From positions 34,335 to 98,334 of the forward strand of contig CAIRZB010000098.1 of the NCBI GenBank assembly GCA_903882935.1: a stretch of DNA of 64,000 nucleotides, given 5' to 3'. Under the pieces are notes generated by a model. It saw only the letters and a list, made by a program, of their open reading frames with translations, was not told where the DNA came from and made no database searches. The translations under genes and the position numbers were made by a program. Source of the DNA: an uncultured Parafilimonas sp. Lineage in GTDB: Bacteria > Bacteroidota > Bacteroidia > Chitinophagales > Chitinophagaceae. The first letter of the stretch is position 1. Each line of letters opens with the position of its first letter. Shown piece by piece: positions 26,695 to 36,910 of this stretch.

Positions 26695-27765
26695 TTAGTA
26701 TGACCACAAGGACTGCTCATAGTCAAATATCTTCTCTTTAATCTTCTCTCCTTCCAACAGCCTGAACAGCGTATTGTTGGGATATTTTTGGGCAATGGTT
26801 TGATCGTATGAATTGTCTAAAGACGATTTCAAAATGTAGCTGCTAAACATACGGGCTTCAAACAAATCTTCCCAAGTGGTATGCGCACCTTTGTTTTTGG
26901 GATTGTACACATCATACTTAGCCAATGTAGGACGAATATCTGGATAATAAACCCACCAAACAGGCCTTTCGCTATTTGCTACAACATCACCTGTTGAAAG
27001 CTTGTAAGGGATAACTGGTGCTACTCCCAATATTCTAACATACATACGGCTTGTTTGCTTATCAAATATCCACTCTTCTTTAATCCTAAATTTATATATT
27101 GAATCAGGATCAACCGATTTAGGCCTAACCTGCAAACCAATTTTATTTTGATCACGGTCAAATATAGGCACGGTATCAGAACCACCACCAAAGGCTGAGA
27201 AGGCAGCATCAGGCGTAATCGGCGTAGTAAACCTATCATCATCGCTGCTAAAAGCAGTAACCTGACCGCTTTTAATTGCATTCAACAAAATTGAAATAAA
27301 GCGTTGGCTACCATTATCTTCTACCGCAGCATAACGGAAAGGCAGGTTAACTTTCTCCCTTGCGTCTATCTCTCTCCAAACCCTAACCCTGTACACAGCG
27401 TCATCCTCACGAATATTTTCATATTCCAAGGGTGTTCTTTCCTTGATAAGGTTCAACTCAATGGCGGCATCATTTCTCAAAGATGGCTTAGAACTATCCA
27501 ACAGCCCGTTTGACCCTGCGACAACAGTAATTGGCAAATTTGATGCTGCTGGTGTGGCTGGCGGCGTTGTGCCATAATTATTGCCAGTTGCCTTTTTTGT
27601 GGTGTCTGCGGTACCATAATTAGTACCCCCATAATTTGAGTTCTGTTGGGTTGGGGTATTGGTCCTAACCGGGTTCTTAGTTTTTTTGCGTTGTGCCTCA
27701 GTAACATTTACCAGACACAAAATGGCAGACGCAAAAAGTAACCATTTAATATTTTTAATTATCAT
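26695..27765 (-). CDS. gldN: GldN, type IX secretion/gliding motility protein
   Basis: The 356-residue exported protein is last of the gldKLMN cluster. The start at 27765 gives a good signal peptide (MIIKNIKWLLFASAILCLVN, cleaved near TEAQ); an upstream ATG at 27822 would spoil it. A Thr/Asn/Gln-rich low-complexity stretch follows, then the conserved GldN domain (LIKERTPLEYENIREDDAVY, then RVWREIDAREKVNLPF). GldN forms the periplasmic ring with GldK under the outer membrane and contributes to the T9SS. The gene is 13 bases after gldM. Confidence 0.95.
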   Translation of the reverse strand: MIIKNIKWLLFASAILCLVNVTEAQRKKTKNPVRTNTPTQQNSNYGGTNYGTADTTKKATGNNYGTTPPATPAASNLPITVVAGSNGLLDSSKPSLRNDAAIELNLIKERTPLEYENIREDDAVYRVRVWREIDAREKVNLPFRYAAVEDNGSQRFISILLNAIKSGQVTAFSSDDDRFTTPITPDAAFSAFGGGSDTVPIFDRDQNKIGLQVRPKSVDPDSIYKFRIKEEWIFDKQTSRMYVRILGVAPVIPYKLSTGDVVANSERPVWWVYYPDIRPTLAKYDVYNPKNKGAHTTWEDLFEARMFSSYILKSSLDNSYDQTIAQKYPNNTLFRLLEGEKIKEKIFDYEQSLWSY

Positions 27766-27778
27766 ATATGTATCAAAT

Positions 27779-29308
27779 TTAAAAAAGGTTAAACGCAATC
27801 GGAGGCAATGTACGCGTACCACCGGGGCCAGATGCTTTTATATTGTCAATTACTACGGTAGTGCCTGGTCTTGTTTGTTCAATAATGGTTCCCCTAACTG
27901 GGTCAAAAGAATCGCCAGCAACATCTGCAAATTTCAATTGAGGAAAGCCGTTACCTGTACAAACAATGGTGAAACCGACAACCTTGAATTTAACGCCTTC
28001 AAAAACGAAATTTTCAAGCAATGCACCAACACCAAACTGGGCTTTAAACTCATTAACGCGCATCCTGCCACCTTTATTGTTACCAACTATACCAACAGGG
28101 TCGGGTACGCTTTTAACTTTAAAAGTAAATTTCTGCGGTTGTTGCCCAGCAATGTCAAGGGTTATATTAGCTTCACCGGGTTTAGCAGGGTGAGCCACAT
28201 ATTTACCATTGCCTAAATTATCCAGCGTTCCGTTGTCAAGCGACGCTTGAACTTTCTCAGAACCCACATTGCCACCATTGATGGAAAGATGGTTATTCAA
28301 ATCAACATAAAGAACTTTTACATCGTCTGCACTCACACTTGCACCAGTAGGCGACCCTACCGCATACTTTACATCTACATCTTTAGATTCCTGAAGACCA
28401 GTCGCCTGATTTACATAAACGATGTGAACCTTTTTTACGACATTGGGATTGGGCCCGCCTACAGTAGACTTGTATTCAGCTACACCATTTGCATTTAAAG
28501 GTACCGATTGCCCGTCAACGGTAACTACTGGCTTTGAATTACTGTTAAATGCTCCGATACCAGCAGTAATAAGCAATTCACCACCAGGCATCAAGTAATT
28601 CGAATTTTGTCCCACCAATGCTTGGTATTGGTCGATAACAAAAGCTACGGCGCCCACTTGTTGGTGACAAAAATCTACTACCATTGCTTCGCTATTCTTA
28701 ACGTCATTTTCAAACTTGCTAAGGATGGTAACGGCAGCAATGGCCGGCGTCATGTTGAAATAGGCCGAAGACCAACTCTTATTGCTCGCTTCATTTTTAC
28801 TAACTGGTATTTTAAGATCAATGGGCAGCTGATCTTTAAATTGCAAATTAACTGAATCGTCAATCGCTAATAAATTAGCTTTAAAATCAGATAATTTTTT
28901 TAATAATTCCTCCCCTTTTGTGCCAGGCGAAGTCATTATACGGGTAGCCGCCTCTAAATCATCTTCCTTATATTCGCCTTTAGGGTTAAGTTCTGCAGCT
29001 TTCTTTATCTCCAATTTAAGGCCTTCGAGGTACGTAATCAGTGTACTAGAATACTCTTTCGCATGATTCGCCCTTTCGCCCCAAAGTTGTGCGCGCTCTC
29101 TAGTTTTAGGGTCATTTTTCAAGGCATCAAATGAAGAGAATAGCTGTTGGTTTTTCTTATCAATTGTTGTATTTGCGTTGCCAAGGCTATTGTCTACTGT
29201 TCTAAAAGCATTTAATATTTCCGCAGATACATTCAGAGCCAACAATGCTGTTAGCACCAAATACATCAGGTTAATCATTTTTTGCCGTGGCTCTTTGGGT
29301 AGTGCCAT
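27779..29308 (-). CDS. gldM: GldM, type IX secretion motor protein
   Basis: The 509-residue inner-membrane protein has one N-terminal membrane helix (MINLMYLVLTALLALNVSAE, about residues 11-30) followed by a long periplasmic part. This part has a helical bundle and then Ig-like beta domains (for example VKVLYVDLNNHLSINGGNVG). GldM and GldL form the proton-driven rotary motor that powers type IX secretion and gliding; GldM spans the periplasm to reach the GldKN ring. Length and order match the family. It lies between gldL (65 bases upstream) and gldN. Confidence 0.96.
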   Translation of the reverse strand: MALPKEPRQKMINLMYLVLTALLALNVSAEILNAFRTVDNSLGNANTTIDKKNQQLFSSFDALKNDPKTRERAQLWGERANHAKEYSSTLITYLEGLKLEIKKAAELNPKGEYKEDDLEAATRIMTSPGTKGEELLKKLSDFKANLLAIDDSVNLQFKDQLPIDLKIPVSKNEASNKSWSSAYFNMTPAIAAVTILSKFENDVKNSEAMVVDFCHQQVGAVAFVIDQYQALVGQNSNYLMPGGELLITAGIGAFNSNSKPVVTVDGQSVPLNANGVAEYKSTVGGPNPNVVKKVHIVYVNQATGLQESKDVDVKYAVGSPTGASVSADDVKVLYVDLNNHLSINGGNVGSEKVQASLDNGTLDNLGNGKYVAHPAKPGEANITLDIAGQQPQKFTFKVKSVPDPVGIVGNNKGGRMRVNEFKAQFGVGALLENFVFEGVKFKVVGFTIVCTGNGFPQLKFADVAGDSFDPVRGTIIEQTRPGTTVVIDNIKASGPGGTRTLPPIAFNLF

Positions 29309-29373
29309 GTTGTACTTATCGTTTAATTATTATAAGTTGTTGGGTTTCGTAACGCTACATGTTGTCATTAACA

Positions 29374-30147
29374 CTACCTGCCTTGCATGGCGGTTATCAT
29401 GCCACCATAAATTTGGTTCAACTTGGTTAAATTGTTGGCCAGGCTAACAATTTGCTCTTTGGCTTTTGTAGCATCGGCCGCAGTACCCGTCATCGCCGCA
29501 GAAGCTTCATTCAACTTGCTGTAGAATGAATTCAATGCTTTCAGGTGGTTGTTGCTTTCCTGCAATTCCAACTCATAAATAGTATTCAAAGAAGATAAGT
29601 TGTTGGTAAGCACTTGTATTTGCGCATGGAAAATTTTTGCCCCAGAAGTAGCATCGTTAAAGGCACCTACTGAATCAGCGGCACTTGAATATGCATCCTT
29701 AACGGCCGTAAGTGCTTTTGTAGCTTCCTTGGTCTTTTGTGTGTATTCACCAGTTGCAGCAACAGCATTACCAATTTCGCCAAAGCCATCAACAGTAACG
29801 CCCAATTTTTGAAACCCTTCGCTCAGTTTTGACAGGCTTGCCGGTGTAATATCCGCGTCACCCAGCATTTTCTCCATCGTTTTAAGTGCCGGATTGCCCT
29901 CGCTCATTGGCAAGGTAATCTTCTTATCAAGATGAACTTCATGATCGTCAATTGCAGGATAAACAATATACAATATGCCATATCCGAGAAATATTACCGC
30001 TTCAACAGTTAAACCTACCTTCAACATTATGTCGGCGTATTCTGTGTGCAAAATTTTCTGCAATGCACCATAAATTACCACTGCTGCTGCTACTGAAACT
30101 AAAACGTCGAACCATTTACTAACTTTAGGAGGAATTGCGGCTGCCAT
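29374..30147 (-). CDS. gldL: GldL, type IX secretion motor protein
   Basis: The 257-residue protein has two membrane helices near the N-terminus (about residues 12-34, VLVSVAAAVVIYGALQ, and 40-60, VGLTVEAVIFLGYGILYIVY) and a long cytoplasmic helical tail. A conserved acidic residue (Glu in TVEAVIF) lies in the second helix and is expected to carry the proton pathway of the GldLM motor. Order in the cluster (gldK, gldL, gldM, gldN) is canonical. It starts 112 bases after gldK. Confidence 0.96.
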   Translation of the reverse strand: MAAAIPPKVSKWFDVLVSVAAAVVIYGALQKILHTEYADIMLKVGLTVEAVIFLGYGILYIVYPAIDDHEVHLDKKITLPMSEGNPALKTMEKMLGDADITPASLSKLSEGFQKLGVTVDGFGEIGNAVAATGEYTQKTKEATKALTAVKDAYSSAADSVGAFNDATSGAKIFHAQIQVLTNNLSSLNTIYELELQESNNHLKALNSFYSKLNEASAAMTGTAADATKAKEQIVSLANNLTKLNQIYGGMITAMQGR

Positions 30148-30259
30148 AGCTATTTTTTATTTTTGTATTGCCTGTACCGGACAAGTTATATGCCCGAGCT
30201 TAGCATTTGAGATTAAGTTTTATTTTACTTATAATACAAAGAACCGTTTTGTTGTAATT

Positions 30260-31537
30260 CTATTTTCTCAATTGGGCAGGCAGGTCAATTACGCACCTAA
30301 ACCCAATATACGATTTTGCAGTATCTTGGTATTCGTATTGCCTGGTACTTGTTTGCAGAAAATAACCAACATCTTTCCAACTGCCACCGCGAACAACTTT
30401 ACGTTTCATACGCGGAGGATCGTTATCTGATGCATTGTACCGTACGTCGGGGTTCATATCGTGTTGGAAGTTGTAAGCACCTTCGTAAAAATAAGATGAC
30501 GTCCACTCTGATACATTGCCGGCCATATTGTACAAACCAAAATTGTTGGGCCAGTAGGCATCTGCCCTAACGGTATAAAAACCACCGTCTTCGGCATAGT
30601 TGCCACGGCCTGGTTTAAAGTTAGCCAGCAAGCAACCTTTTTTATTTCTCAGGTAGTAGTTACCCCAAGGAAACATTGATTGGGTGCGGCCGCCACGGGC
30701 TGCATATTCCCACTCTGCTTCTGTTGGCAAACGGTAATCGCTTTCAACCGCCTTTTTGGTTTTTTCCAAATAGCTGTTTAAGCGGTGGGTACGCCAATGG
30801 CAAAACGCTACAGCCTTTTTCCAAGTAATACCTACCACAGGGTAGTTACCAAATGAAGGGTGCGCATAATACCTTTTGGTCATCGGCTCGTTGTAGGAGT
30901 AAGAGAAATCCCTCATCCAAACCAATGTATCGGGATATATTTTTTCTGAATACCGGTAAGCAAAATCCTTACGGGGTCTGTTGGCATTTTCGCGTTTGGC
31001 AGCTTCTTTTAAATCAAAGCCTTGTACGTTGTACTCCAATTTTGAAGGGTCAATTTCAATCCTGTTGTACAGCCGGTTGTCTGGCGCTAGCACAAGAGTA
31101 TTTAATTTCTCCAAAGTAGACCGGTTGCCGTAGTTAATGGTTCTGGCTTTGTTCCAATCAACGGCAGTATCGCCATCTTGGCTTTGCCTAACAAAACCTA
31201 ACTGGATTGCCGACAATGAATCACGAACCCAGTTTACAAACTGGCGGTAGTCGTTGTTGGTAATTTCGGTGGCATCCATCCAAAAACCACTGATTGAAAC
31301 CTGTTTGTTACGTGCTGTAAAATTGTAATTCACGTCTTCGTCGCTGGGGCCCATGTGAAAGGTTCCGGGAGGTACAAACACCATACCGATTGGTCTGCCT
31401 AAACCGCCTTTTGCGGCCGGGGCAACACCTACAAGTTGTCCATTATCAGGCACATCCCGCATTTTACCTTTCAAACAGCCAACCAGTGAAAACACTACTA
31501 CGGTTAATGCTGAAATTGTTAAGAATTGGCTCTTCAT
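30260..31537 (-). CDS. gldK: GldK, T9SS ring lipoprotein with FGE-sulfatase domain
   Basis: The 425-residue lipoprotein starts at 31537 (MKSQFLTISALTVVVFSLVGC) with the lipobox Cys at residue 21; an upstream ATG would place the signal peptide badly. The body is a formylglycine-generating-enzyme-like (SUMF1) fold, with FVPPGTFHMGPSDED, ISGFWMDATEITNNDYRQFV, RLPTEAEWEYAARGG, NMAGNVSEW and a final FRCV. GldK is a catalytically inactive member that forms the outer-membrane-associated ring of the type IX secretion system with GldN. A good promoter lies just upstream. Confidence 0.96.
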   Translation of the reverse strand: MKSQFLTISALTVVVFSLVGCLKGKMRDVPDNGQLVGVAPAAKGGLGRPIGMVFVPPGTFHMGPSDEDVNYNFTARNKQVSISGFWMDATEITNNDYRQFVNWVRDSLSAIQLGFVRQSQDGDTAVDWNKARTINYGNRSTLEKLNTLVLAPDNRLYNRIEIDPSKLEYNVQGFDLKEAAKRENANRPRKDFAYRYSEKIYPDTLVWMRDFSYSYNEPMTKRYYAHPSFGNYPVVGITWKKAVAFCHWRTHRLNSYLEKTKKAVESDYRLPTEAEWEYAARGGRTQSMFPWGNYYLRNKKGCLLANFKPGRGNYAEDGGFYTVRADAYWPNNFGLYNMAGNVSEWTSSYFYEGAYNFQHDMNPDVRYNASDNDPPRMKRKVVRGGSWKDVGYFLQTSTRQYEYQDTAKSYIGFRCVIDLPAQLRK

Positions 31538-31570
31538 TCTTTTAATATTATTAATATATAGGGTATTGGG

Positions 31571-31599
31571 CAAATGTAATTAAATAATTAATAAAACAA
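31571..31599 (-). promoter_or_regulatory. Putative promoter of gldKLMN
   Basis: On the minus strand TACATTTG (31571-31578), a perfect match to the Bacteroidota -7 box TAnnTTTG, lies 18 bases downstream of TTG (31597-31599). The expected transcript start is about 25-30 bases before the gldK ATG. Confidence 0.6.
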
Positions 31600-31732
31600 T
31601 AGCCCATTGCCACTTACCTTAAATAATGCCACAGTTATAAATAAAATTTAATCTTCCCCTTTTAACAAACGGCTTTTTTGTGGCAATAGTATGCTGTTTA
31701 ACATTTTTTTTTATGGGTGTCAATTTTGCCTG

Positions 31733-33763
31733 CTAAAAAAGGTTTGCCAATTGGTGCAAGCTACTTACGGGCTTAAGGCACGCATAGTTTTTACACAGGT
31801 AAATAAGGGTATCGGGCACGGCCGCTGTTTTACCCGCCAACAACGGAAAATCCTCGCATGGCACGGCCGACGCCTGCACTATTTTATTGGGCACGTATTT
31901 GCTGTTTAACTGTTGCAAAACCGCTTGGGCATCGGCGCCCACAATAGCAATTTCGTTGGTGCCGACGGTAATGTTTTGTAACACAGATGCCCAGCAACCA
32001 AACGAAACAGGGTATTTAATACTTGCCTGCGCGAGTGATGCAACCATAGCTTGGGCCCTAGCCAACCATTGGTTGTTGTTAAATATGATGGATAAATAGT
32101 GCAGGTTTTGTGCCATTACCGAATTGCCGGATGGGGTGGCCCCGTCATAAACCTCTTTTTTACGCACAATTAAGTTTTCTTGGCCTGCCGGGGTATAATA
32201 AAAAAGCAGTTGCTCGTTGTCTGAAAAATCTTGCAGCACATGCTCAGTCAATGCCTTTGCCTTATAAAGCCATGTACTGTTGCCCGTAACTTCCTGCAGG
32301 TTAATGTATGCCTGTATAAGGTACGCGCAGTCATCCAAAAAGGCCGGGTATTTGGCCACCCCGTTTTTATAGGTGTGTTTCCACCTGCCAACACCACATT
32401 GTTCCTCCAAAAACAGCATGCAGTCTTGCGCTAGCTGACTATACTTTAGTTTACCGGTAGCTGAAGCTGCCTTGCAACATGCTGTTATCATCAAAGCGTT
32501 CCAACCCGTCAAAATTTTGTCATCAAGGCCTGGCCGCACACGCTTTTCGCGTTCGGCTAATAGCTTTTCCCTGCAGTTTTTCAATATGGCGGCACCCAGC
32601 ACGGCGTCAACCCCGGCTTCTAACAGCACTTCCTCCATCGGCCGCTTAAGCCATATAATATTACTATGCTCCCAATTGCCTTTTTCTGTAATGTTATACA
32701 CCTTGCAAAACAAATCCGCATCAGGGCCAAGCACACCGGTTATCTGCTGTTTGCCCCATACATAAAACCGCCCCTCCTCCCCTTCGCTGTCAGCGTCAAG
32801 CGCACTATAAAAACCACCTTCAGGTGAAAGCATTTCTCTTTCTAAAAACGCCAAAGTATCCTCAATCACTTCCGCGTACCGCGCATCTCCTGTAAGTTGG
32901 TAGGCCTCGCAAATGATATTTATCAACAGGGCATTATCGTATAACATTTTTTCAAAATGCGGGGCAAGCCACTCTGTATCAGTACTATACCGTGCAAAAC
33001 CGCCGCCAATATGGTCGTAAATACCGCCTTGCATCATCTTGTTAATACTCAGCAAGGCCTGCTGTAGCGATGGCTGGTGTTTGCTATAATGATAATGCCT
33101 TAATAAAAATTGCACCGAAAATGTTTGGGGAAACTTTGGTGCACGGCCAAAGCCGCCCCACTCAGCATCTTCCTGCTGCAAAATATTGGCGGCAATGGTT
33201 GCCAAGTTTTCCTGGCTGAAAATTGTGCCATAATCGCCCTCGGCAGTTTTGGCAATGCCAAAGTTGTTTGCATTGGCAAGCTGCCTGGTAAGGTTTTCGG
33301 CTTGCGCAAGTACATCGTTTTTTTTATTTTGGTACCCATCAGCCACTGCCAAAAGCACCTCTTTCCAACTTGGCCTGTTATGGGCGCGGCGAGGGGGGTA
33401 ATAGGTGCCGCCATAAAATGGCTTGCCTTCCGGGGTTAAAAAAACATTCAGGGGCCAACCACCCCCACCCGTCATATTTTGCAGGGCATCCATATAAATA
33501 TGGTCCAAATCAGGCCTTTCCTCCCTGTCAATCTTTATGTTTACAAACAGTTCATTCATGATGGAGGCCGTTGATTCATCTTCAAAACTTTCGCGCTCCA
33601 TTACATGGCACCAGTGGCAGGCGGAATAACCTATACTAACTAAAATGGGTTTGTCGTGCTGTTGGGCAAGCTGCAAAGCTTCGTGGCCCCAAGGGTACCA
33701 ATTAACTGGGTTGTTGGCATGCTGCAAAAGGTAGGGGCTTGTTTCGTTAATTAGTTTGTTCAT
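31733..33763 (-). CDS. DUF255/thioredoxin-domain protein (YyaL/spermatogenesis-associated 20 family)
   Basis: The 676-residue protein has an N-terminal thioredoxin-like DUF255 domain that opens [20 protein letters not shown]. It keeps a CxxC motif (C49-H-W-C52) and [15 protein letters not shown]. An (alpha/alpha)6 barrel like those of N-acyl-glucosamine 2-epimerase/cellobiose epimerase follows (about residues 200-676). This architecture is very conserved from bacteria to mammals, but the reaction is unproven; a redox or sugar-related role is inferred. It is cytoplasmic, full length and preceded by a terminator belonging to hemD. Confidence 0.9.
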   Translation of the reverse strand: MNKLINETSPYLLQHANNPVNWYPWGHEALQLAQQHDKPILVSIGYSACHWCHVMERESFEDESTASIMNELFVNIKIDREERPDLDHIYMDALQNMTGGGGWPLNVFLTPEGKPFYGGTYYPPRRAHNRPSWKEVLLAVADGYQNKKNDVLAQAENLTRQLANANNFGIAKTAEGDYGTIFSQENLATIAANILQQEDAEWGGFGRAPKFPQTFSVQFLLRHYHYSKHQPSLQQALLSINKMMQGGIYDHIGGGFARYSTDTEWLAPHFEKMLYDNALLINIICEAYQLTGDARYAEVIEDTLAFLEREMLSPEGGFYSALDADSEGEEGRFYVWGKQQITGVLGPDADLFCKVYNITEKGNWEHSNIIWLKRPMEEVLLEAGVDAVLGAAILKNCREKLLAEREKRVRPGLDDKILTGWNALMITACCKAASATGKLKYSQLAQDCMLFLEEQCGVGRWKHTYKNGVAKYPAFLDDCAYLIQAYINLQEVTGNSTWLYKAKALTEHVLQDFSDNEQLLFYYTPAGQENLIVRKKEVYDGATPSGNSVMAQNLHYLSIIFNNNQWLARAQAMVASLAQASIKYPVSFGCWASVLQNITVGTNEIAIVGADAQAVLQQLNSKYVPNKIVQASAVPCEDFPLLAGKTAAVPDTLIYLCKNYACLKPVSSLHQLANLF

Positions 33764-33830
33764 AACATGAATCTTCTATTTTAAGCCGTTGGCTGGCGGC
33801 CAATGGCCAGTAATAAAAATAATGCAACAA

Positions 33831-33856
33831 AAATCCCGCCTGATGGGGCGGGATTT
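33831..33856 (-). terminator. Intrinsic terminator after hemD
   Basis: Stem AAATCCCGCC/GGCGGGATTT (33831-33840 with 33847-33856), 6-base loop, with a T tract in the minus-strand direction. Confidence 0.9.
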
Positions 33857-33882
33857 AAATTATTTTAATTTGGTAACCTTGG

Positions 33883-34689
33883 TTACTTTTTTACCGTAAC
33901 TGTAGTGGCCAAATATTTATCCAATGCTGCCACCATACTTGGTGCTTGTGGAACAGGTGCTTTTATTTCCACGCGCAGGCCAGCCTCTTCGGCCGCCCTT
34001 ACGGTATTGCTGCCAAAAGCACCAATAAATGCACGGTTAAGGTCAAACTCAGGGTAGTTGTCAAACAGGCTTTTTATGCCGCTGGGGGTAAAAAAGCAGA
34101 TAACATCAAAGCTGTTGCTTTCCATCACTAATTTTATGTCGTTGCTTACGCTACGGTACATAAATGCCAGCTGAAACCCACAATGGTTATTTTTAAGCCA
34201 GTTTACAATATCATTATCCTGCTGGTTTTCGCTGCAAACATATAAAAAGCGCTCATTTTCTTTATGCTTGTTTATAACATCAAACATGCTTTTGTTACTG
34301 CCGTCGGCACCATAAAACACTTTGCGTTTGCGGTAAAGTATAAACTTTTGAAGGTATAAAGCCACGGCCTCGGTAATACAAAAGTATTTTGTATCCTGCC
34401 CAATGGTTATCTTCATCTCCTCGCACATCCTAAAAAAATGGTCGATGGCGTTTCTACTGGTGAAAATAACGGCCGTAAAACTTGAGATATCAATTTTTTG
34501 CTTGCGAAACTCACGCGCAGGTATCGGCTCCAGCCTAATAAAAGGATGAAACACCAACTCAACACTGTACTTACGCGCCAAGTCGAAGTAAGGAGACTTA
34601 TCACTTTCTGGCCGCGGTTGGGTAATAAGAATGCTGCGCTGTTCCTTTTCAACAATACCAGGAGATTTTTTTGCCCCGTTATTTACCAT
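33883..34689 (-). CDS. hemD: Uroporphyrinogen-III synthase (HemD family)
   Basis: The 268-residue soluble protein has two alternating Rossmann-like domains typical of HemD: ILITQPRPESDKSPYF at the start, AVIFTSRNAIDHFF, FLYVCSENQQDNDI and VICFFTPSGIKSLF. HemD closes linear hydroxymethylbilane to uroporphyrinogen III in heme synthesis. The family is poorly conserved, so assignment rests on the segment order and the SRNA and TPSG motifs. It is followed by its own terminator and preceded by the DUF4271 gene 30 bases upstream; the same hemD/DUF4271 pairing is, to my knowledge, common in Bacteroidota. Confidence 0.82.
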   Translation of the reverse strand: MVNNGAKKSPGIVEKEQRSILITQPRPESDKSPYFDLARKYSVELVFHPFIRLEPIPAREFRKQKIDISSFTAVIFTSRNAIDHFFRMCEEMKITIGQDTKYFCITEAVALYLQKFILYRKRKVFYGADGSNKSMFDVINKHKENERFLYVCSENQQDNDIVNWLKNNHCGFQLAFMYRSVSNDIKLVMESNSFDVICFFTPSGIKSLFDNYPEFDLNRAFIGAFGSNTVRAAEEAGLRVEIKAPVPQAPSMVAALDKYLATTVTVKK

Positions 34690-34718
34690 GCTGTTCTGCT
34701 AAAAAGAATTATAATTAT

Positions 34719-35738
34719 TTATTTTCTATGTACCTGGTTGAACAATTCCTTATATATAACAAGCAAGGGCATCAATTCAACCGCGCAAAGATAGATAAAA
34801 AAATGCAAAGCACTCACCTTTAGGTTTTTCCTAATCACGGTGAGCGAAAGGCCGTACCGGTAAAGCAGCAGGAAAATAACAATGCTTACCACCACGGTAA
34901 ATAAAACCGTATTGGCATCCCCCCCATAAAAACAGATTAATATAAGCAACGGCAACAAACTGATGCCCAGTACCCTATTGATTAAAAACACAATAAAACT
35001 GTACATGCCCGCTGCCTCTTTAACATTAAACACCCAACCTGCAAACGCTGTAACGGTGTACTTAACCAGATAGATAACCCCTAAAACACCCGCGCAATAC
35101 AAACCGAGCAACCATACCGGCCCCGACAGGTATTTGTATTTAATGGCATATAACGTTATAAGCATGCCGCCCACCAGTAAAAAAAGCAAATTGAATAAAA
35201 AAACGGGCGCGTAACTCTGTACTATTTGCTCTGGCGTTTGTTTTTGCCGCTGGGATGTTTGGATGGAGAGCCTGAACACATCCTGAAAATATTTGGGGCA
35301 AGCGGCCCGGATGATGCCAACGAACAAAACCAACCCAGCCATAATATAAAAAAGCAGTTCCTTGCCTTCGGCGTGCCGCTCCTCGCCCTCATTTATCGCA
35401 AGGGGTTTTCCAGCCTCCAAATGGGCAAACTGCAAAAAATGGGCAAAAACAGTATCATCTTGCCACTTTAAAACTGTGGCAACGGAATTAGCCGTTGGTT
35501 TTATAGCTATGGCACTATCAATGGCGGCCTTGTTTAACGTATCGCCTATGTTGCTTTGGGTTGCGGTATCAACAACATGTGGCGGGGCGTTTACCCCAAC
35601 AAGGGCCGTATCCCTAGGCGCGGAGGGGGCTATTTCACGGCTTTTGGGGGCATTTGTAGTGGCTTTTGAAGCAGTATCAGACTGCGAAAACCCACTATAT
35701 GCTATCAATAACAGTAGTATTATAAATGTCGCTTTCAA
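34719..35738 (-). CDS. DUF4271 family membrane protein
   Basis: The 339-residue product has a signal-like N-terminus (MKATFIILLLLIAYSGFS), a Ser/Thr/Ala-rich periplasmic linker of about 100 residues, and a C-terminal block of about seven hydrophobic helices. These start near residue 130 (LFYIMAGLVLFVGIIRA) and end in an RKNLKVSALHFFIYLCAVE-like segment. This layout is that of DUF4271, a Bacteroidota family of unknown function usually encoded next to hemD, as it is here. The gene probably shares a transcript with hemD. Confidence 0.8.
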   Translation of the reverse strand: MKATFIILLLLIAYSGFSQSDTASKATTNAPKSREIAPSAPRDTALVGVNAPPHVVDTATQSNIGDTLNKAAIDSAIAIKPTANSVATVLKWQDDTVFAHFLQFAHLEAGKPLAINEGEERHAEGKELLFYIMAGLVLFVGIIRAACPKYFQDVFRLSIQTSQRQKQTPEQIVQSYAPVFLFNLLFLLVGGMLITLYAIKYKYLSGPVWLLGLYCAGVLGVIYLVKYTVTAFAGWVFNVKEAAGMYSFIVFLINRVLGISLLPLLILICFYGGDANTVLFTVVVSIVIFLLLYRYGLSLTVIRKNLKVSALHFFIYLCAVELMPLLVIYKELFNQVHRK

Positions 35739-35847
35739 TAGTTGGTGTTGTAATTACCGCAAAAATATCCAAGGACGGCCTATAAACACTATGTTATCCA
35801 TAAATAGTTTTGCACCACATACAATTAACCAATCTGTACTGCAAACC

Positions 35848-36627
35848 TTACTGTATGGCAGCATCAGCCGCAGCGGTAACTTTTAAAGCTGCATTTTGGG
35901 TAAAGGCAATTATTTTACAATCATTGGCAGTAACGCCCGGTGGCAGAGCCAAGGTGGTTTGCACCTTGGCTTCAGCTACGTTAAGGGTTTTAAAAACCCT
36001 TACAACATTTACATGGGCTAAAACCCTGCCGGAGTTTTCGCCCCGTACAACGTTGCTTTTGGCATTACGCTGAACCAGTGCTAGGTTAATTGTACCCCCT
36101 TTTTCGGCATTGCCAATTTGGCAATCAACCATAACTGTTTGCCCATTGCCCATTTTTGCAGATACCTCCAGTGTATTGGCAGGTTGCTGCGCTAACCCCT
36201 CCTCCACCGCCTGCTTTAAGCGTTTGGTATCAGAACCCGTAAACTGCATTTTACCATTAACTACGGCTTGGGGGGTATACACTGAATTAAGACGGAATGC
36301 ATTGCCGTACTGCTGCTGCCTGGCACTGTATGCGGCATCACTAAAGGCATCCCTCCAACCAAGGCTATTCCAATAGTCAACATGAAACCCCAATACATAA
36401 ATGTTTTTTTGTGCGCTTTTAACTAACTGTGCAACCGCCTCATCTGCTGGTGGGCAGCTTGAACACCCTTCGGAAGTAAAAAGTTCCACCAACGCAAAAC
36501 CTGGTGTACTTACTTGTTGAAATATGCTGCCATGCCCCTTGCCGCGGCCGGCCACGCAATAGTTACAGGCCCATACTGTTAAGACCAGCAAGAACAAAAC
36601 TGCAAAAAAAATACGGGGCTTTACCAT
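35848..36627 (-). CDS. DUF1223 family thioredoxin-like exported protein
   Basis: The 259-residue product has an N-terminal hydrophobic segment (IFFAVLFLLVLTVWACNYC) that is either a signal peptide or an anchor. The DUF1223 core follows: VELFTSEGCSSCPPADEAVA (CxxC near residue 56), VDYWNSLGWRDAFS and YTPQAVVNGKMQFTGSD. DUF1223 proteins have a thioredoxin-like fold and their role is not known. It is separated from its neighbours by more than 100 bases on both sides, so it is probably transcribed alone. Confidence 0.88.
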   Translation of the reverse strand: MVKPRIFFAVLFLLVLTVWACNYCVAGRGKGHGSIFQQVSTPGFALVELFTSEGCSSCPPADEAVAQLVKSAQKNIYVLGFHVDYWNSLGWRDAFSDAAYSARQQQYGNAFRLNSVYTPQAVVNGKMQFTGSDTKRLKQAVEEGLAQQPANTLEVSAKMGNGQTVMVDCQIGNAEKGGTINLALVQRNAKSNVVRGENSGRVLAHVNVVRVFKTLNVAEAKVQTTLALPPGVTANDCKIIAFTQNAALKVTAAADAAIQ

Positions 36628-36910
36628 TTTATACGTTTTAACGTGCTGACGTTACTTACAGCTTTACCTTACAGCCCAGCCCTACATTTGCGCAATGTAC
36701 TGCGCCACGACGAATATTAGGAGAAATGATAATGCGCGTTTCAGTAGCTACCCGATGCGACAAGTTTGGCAAAAAATACAAAAAATAATTAATTTTTTAG
36801 AAATTTTCTGAAAAACAATTCCTAGCAAACAATTAAACATACATTTGTAACGGTTTTTCATAGGATATTGGATTTTAAAACGGGGTGGGATTTTAATCCG
36901 GGCCCCATTT

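Noticed and set aside
36683..36847. Two TACATTTG promoter-like boxes on the plus strand between the DUF1223 gene and uvrC
   Set aside because: No plus-strand gene follows, and both flanking genes are on the minus strand; a small RNA is possible but not supported.
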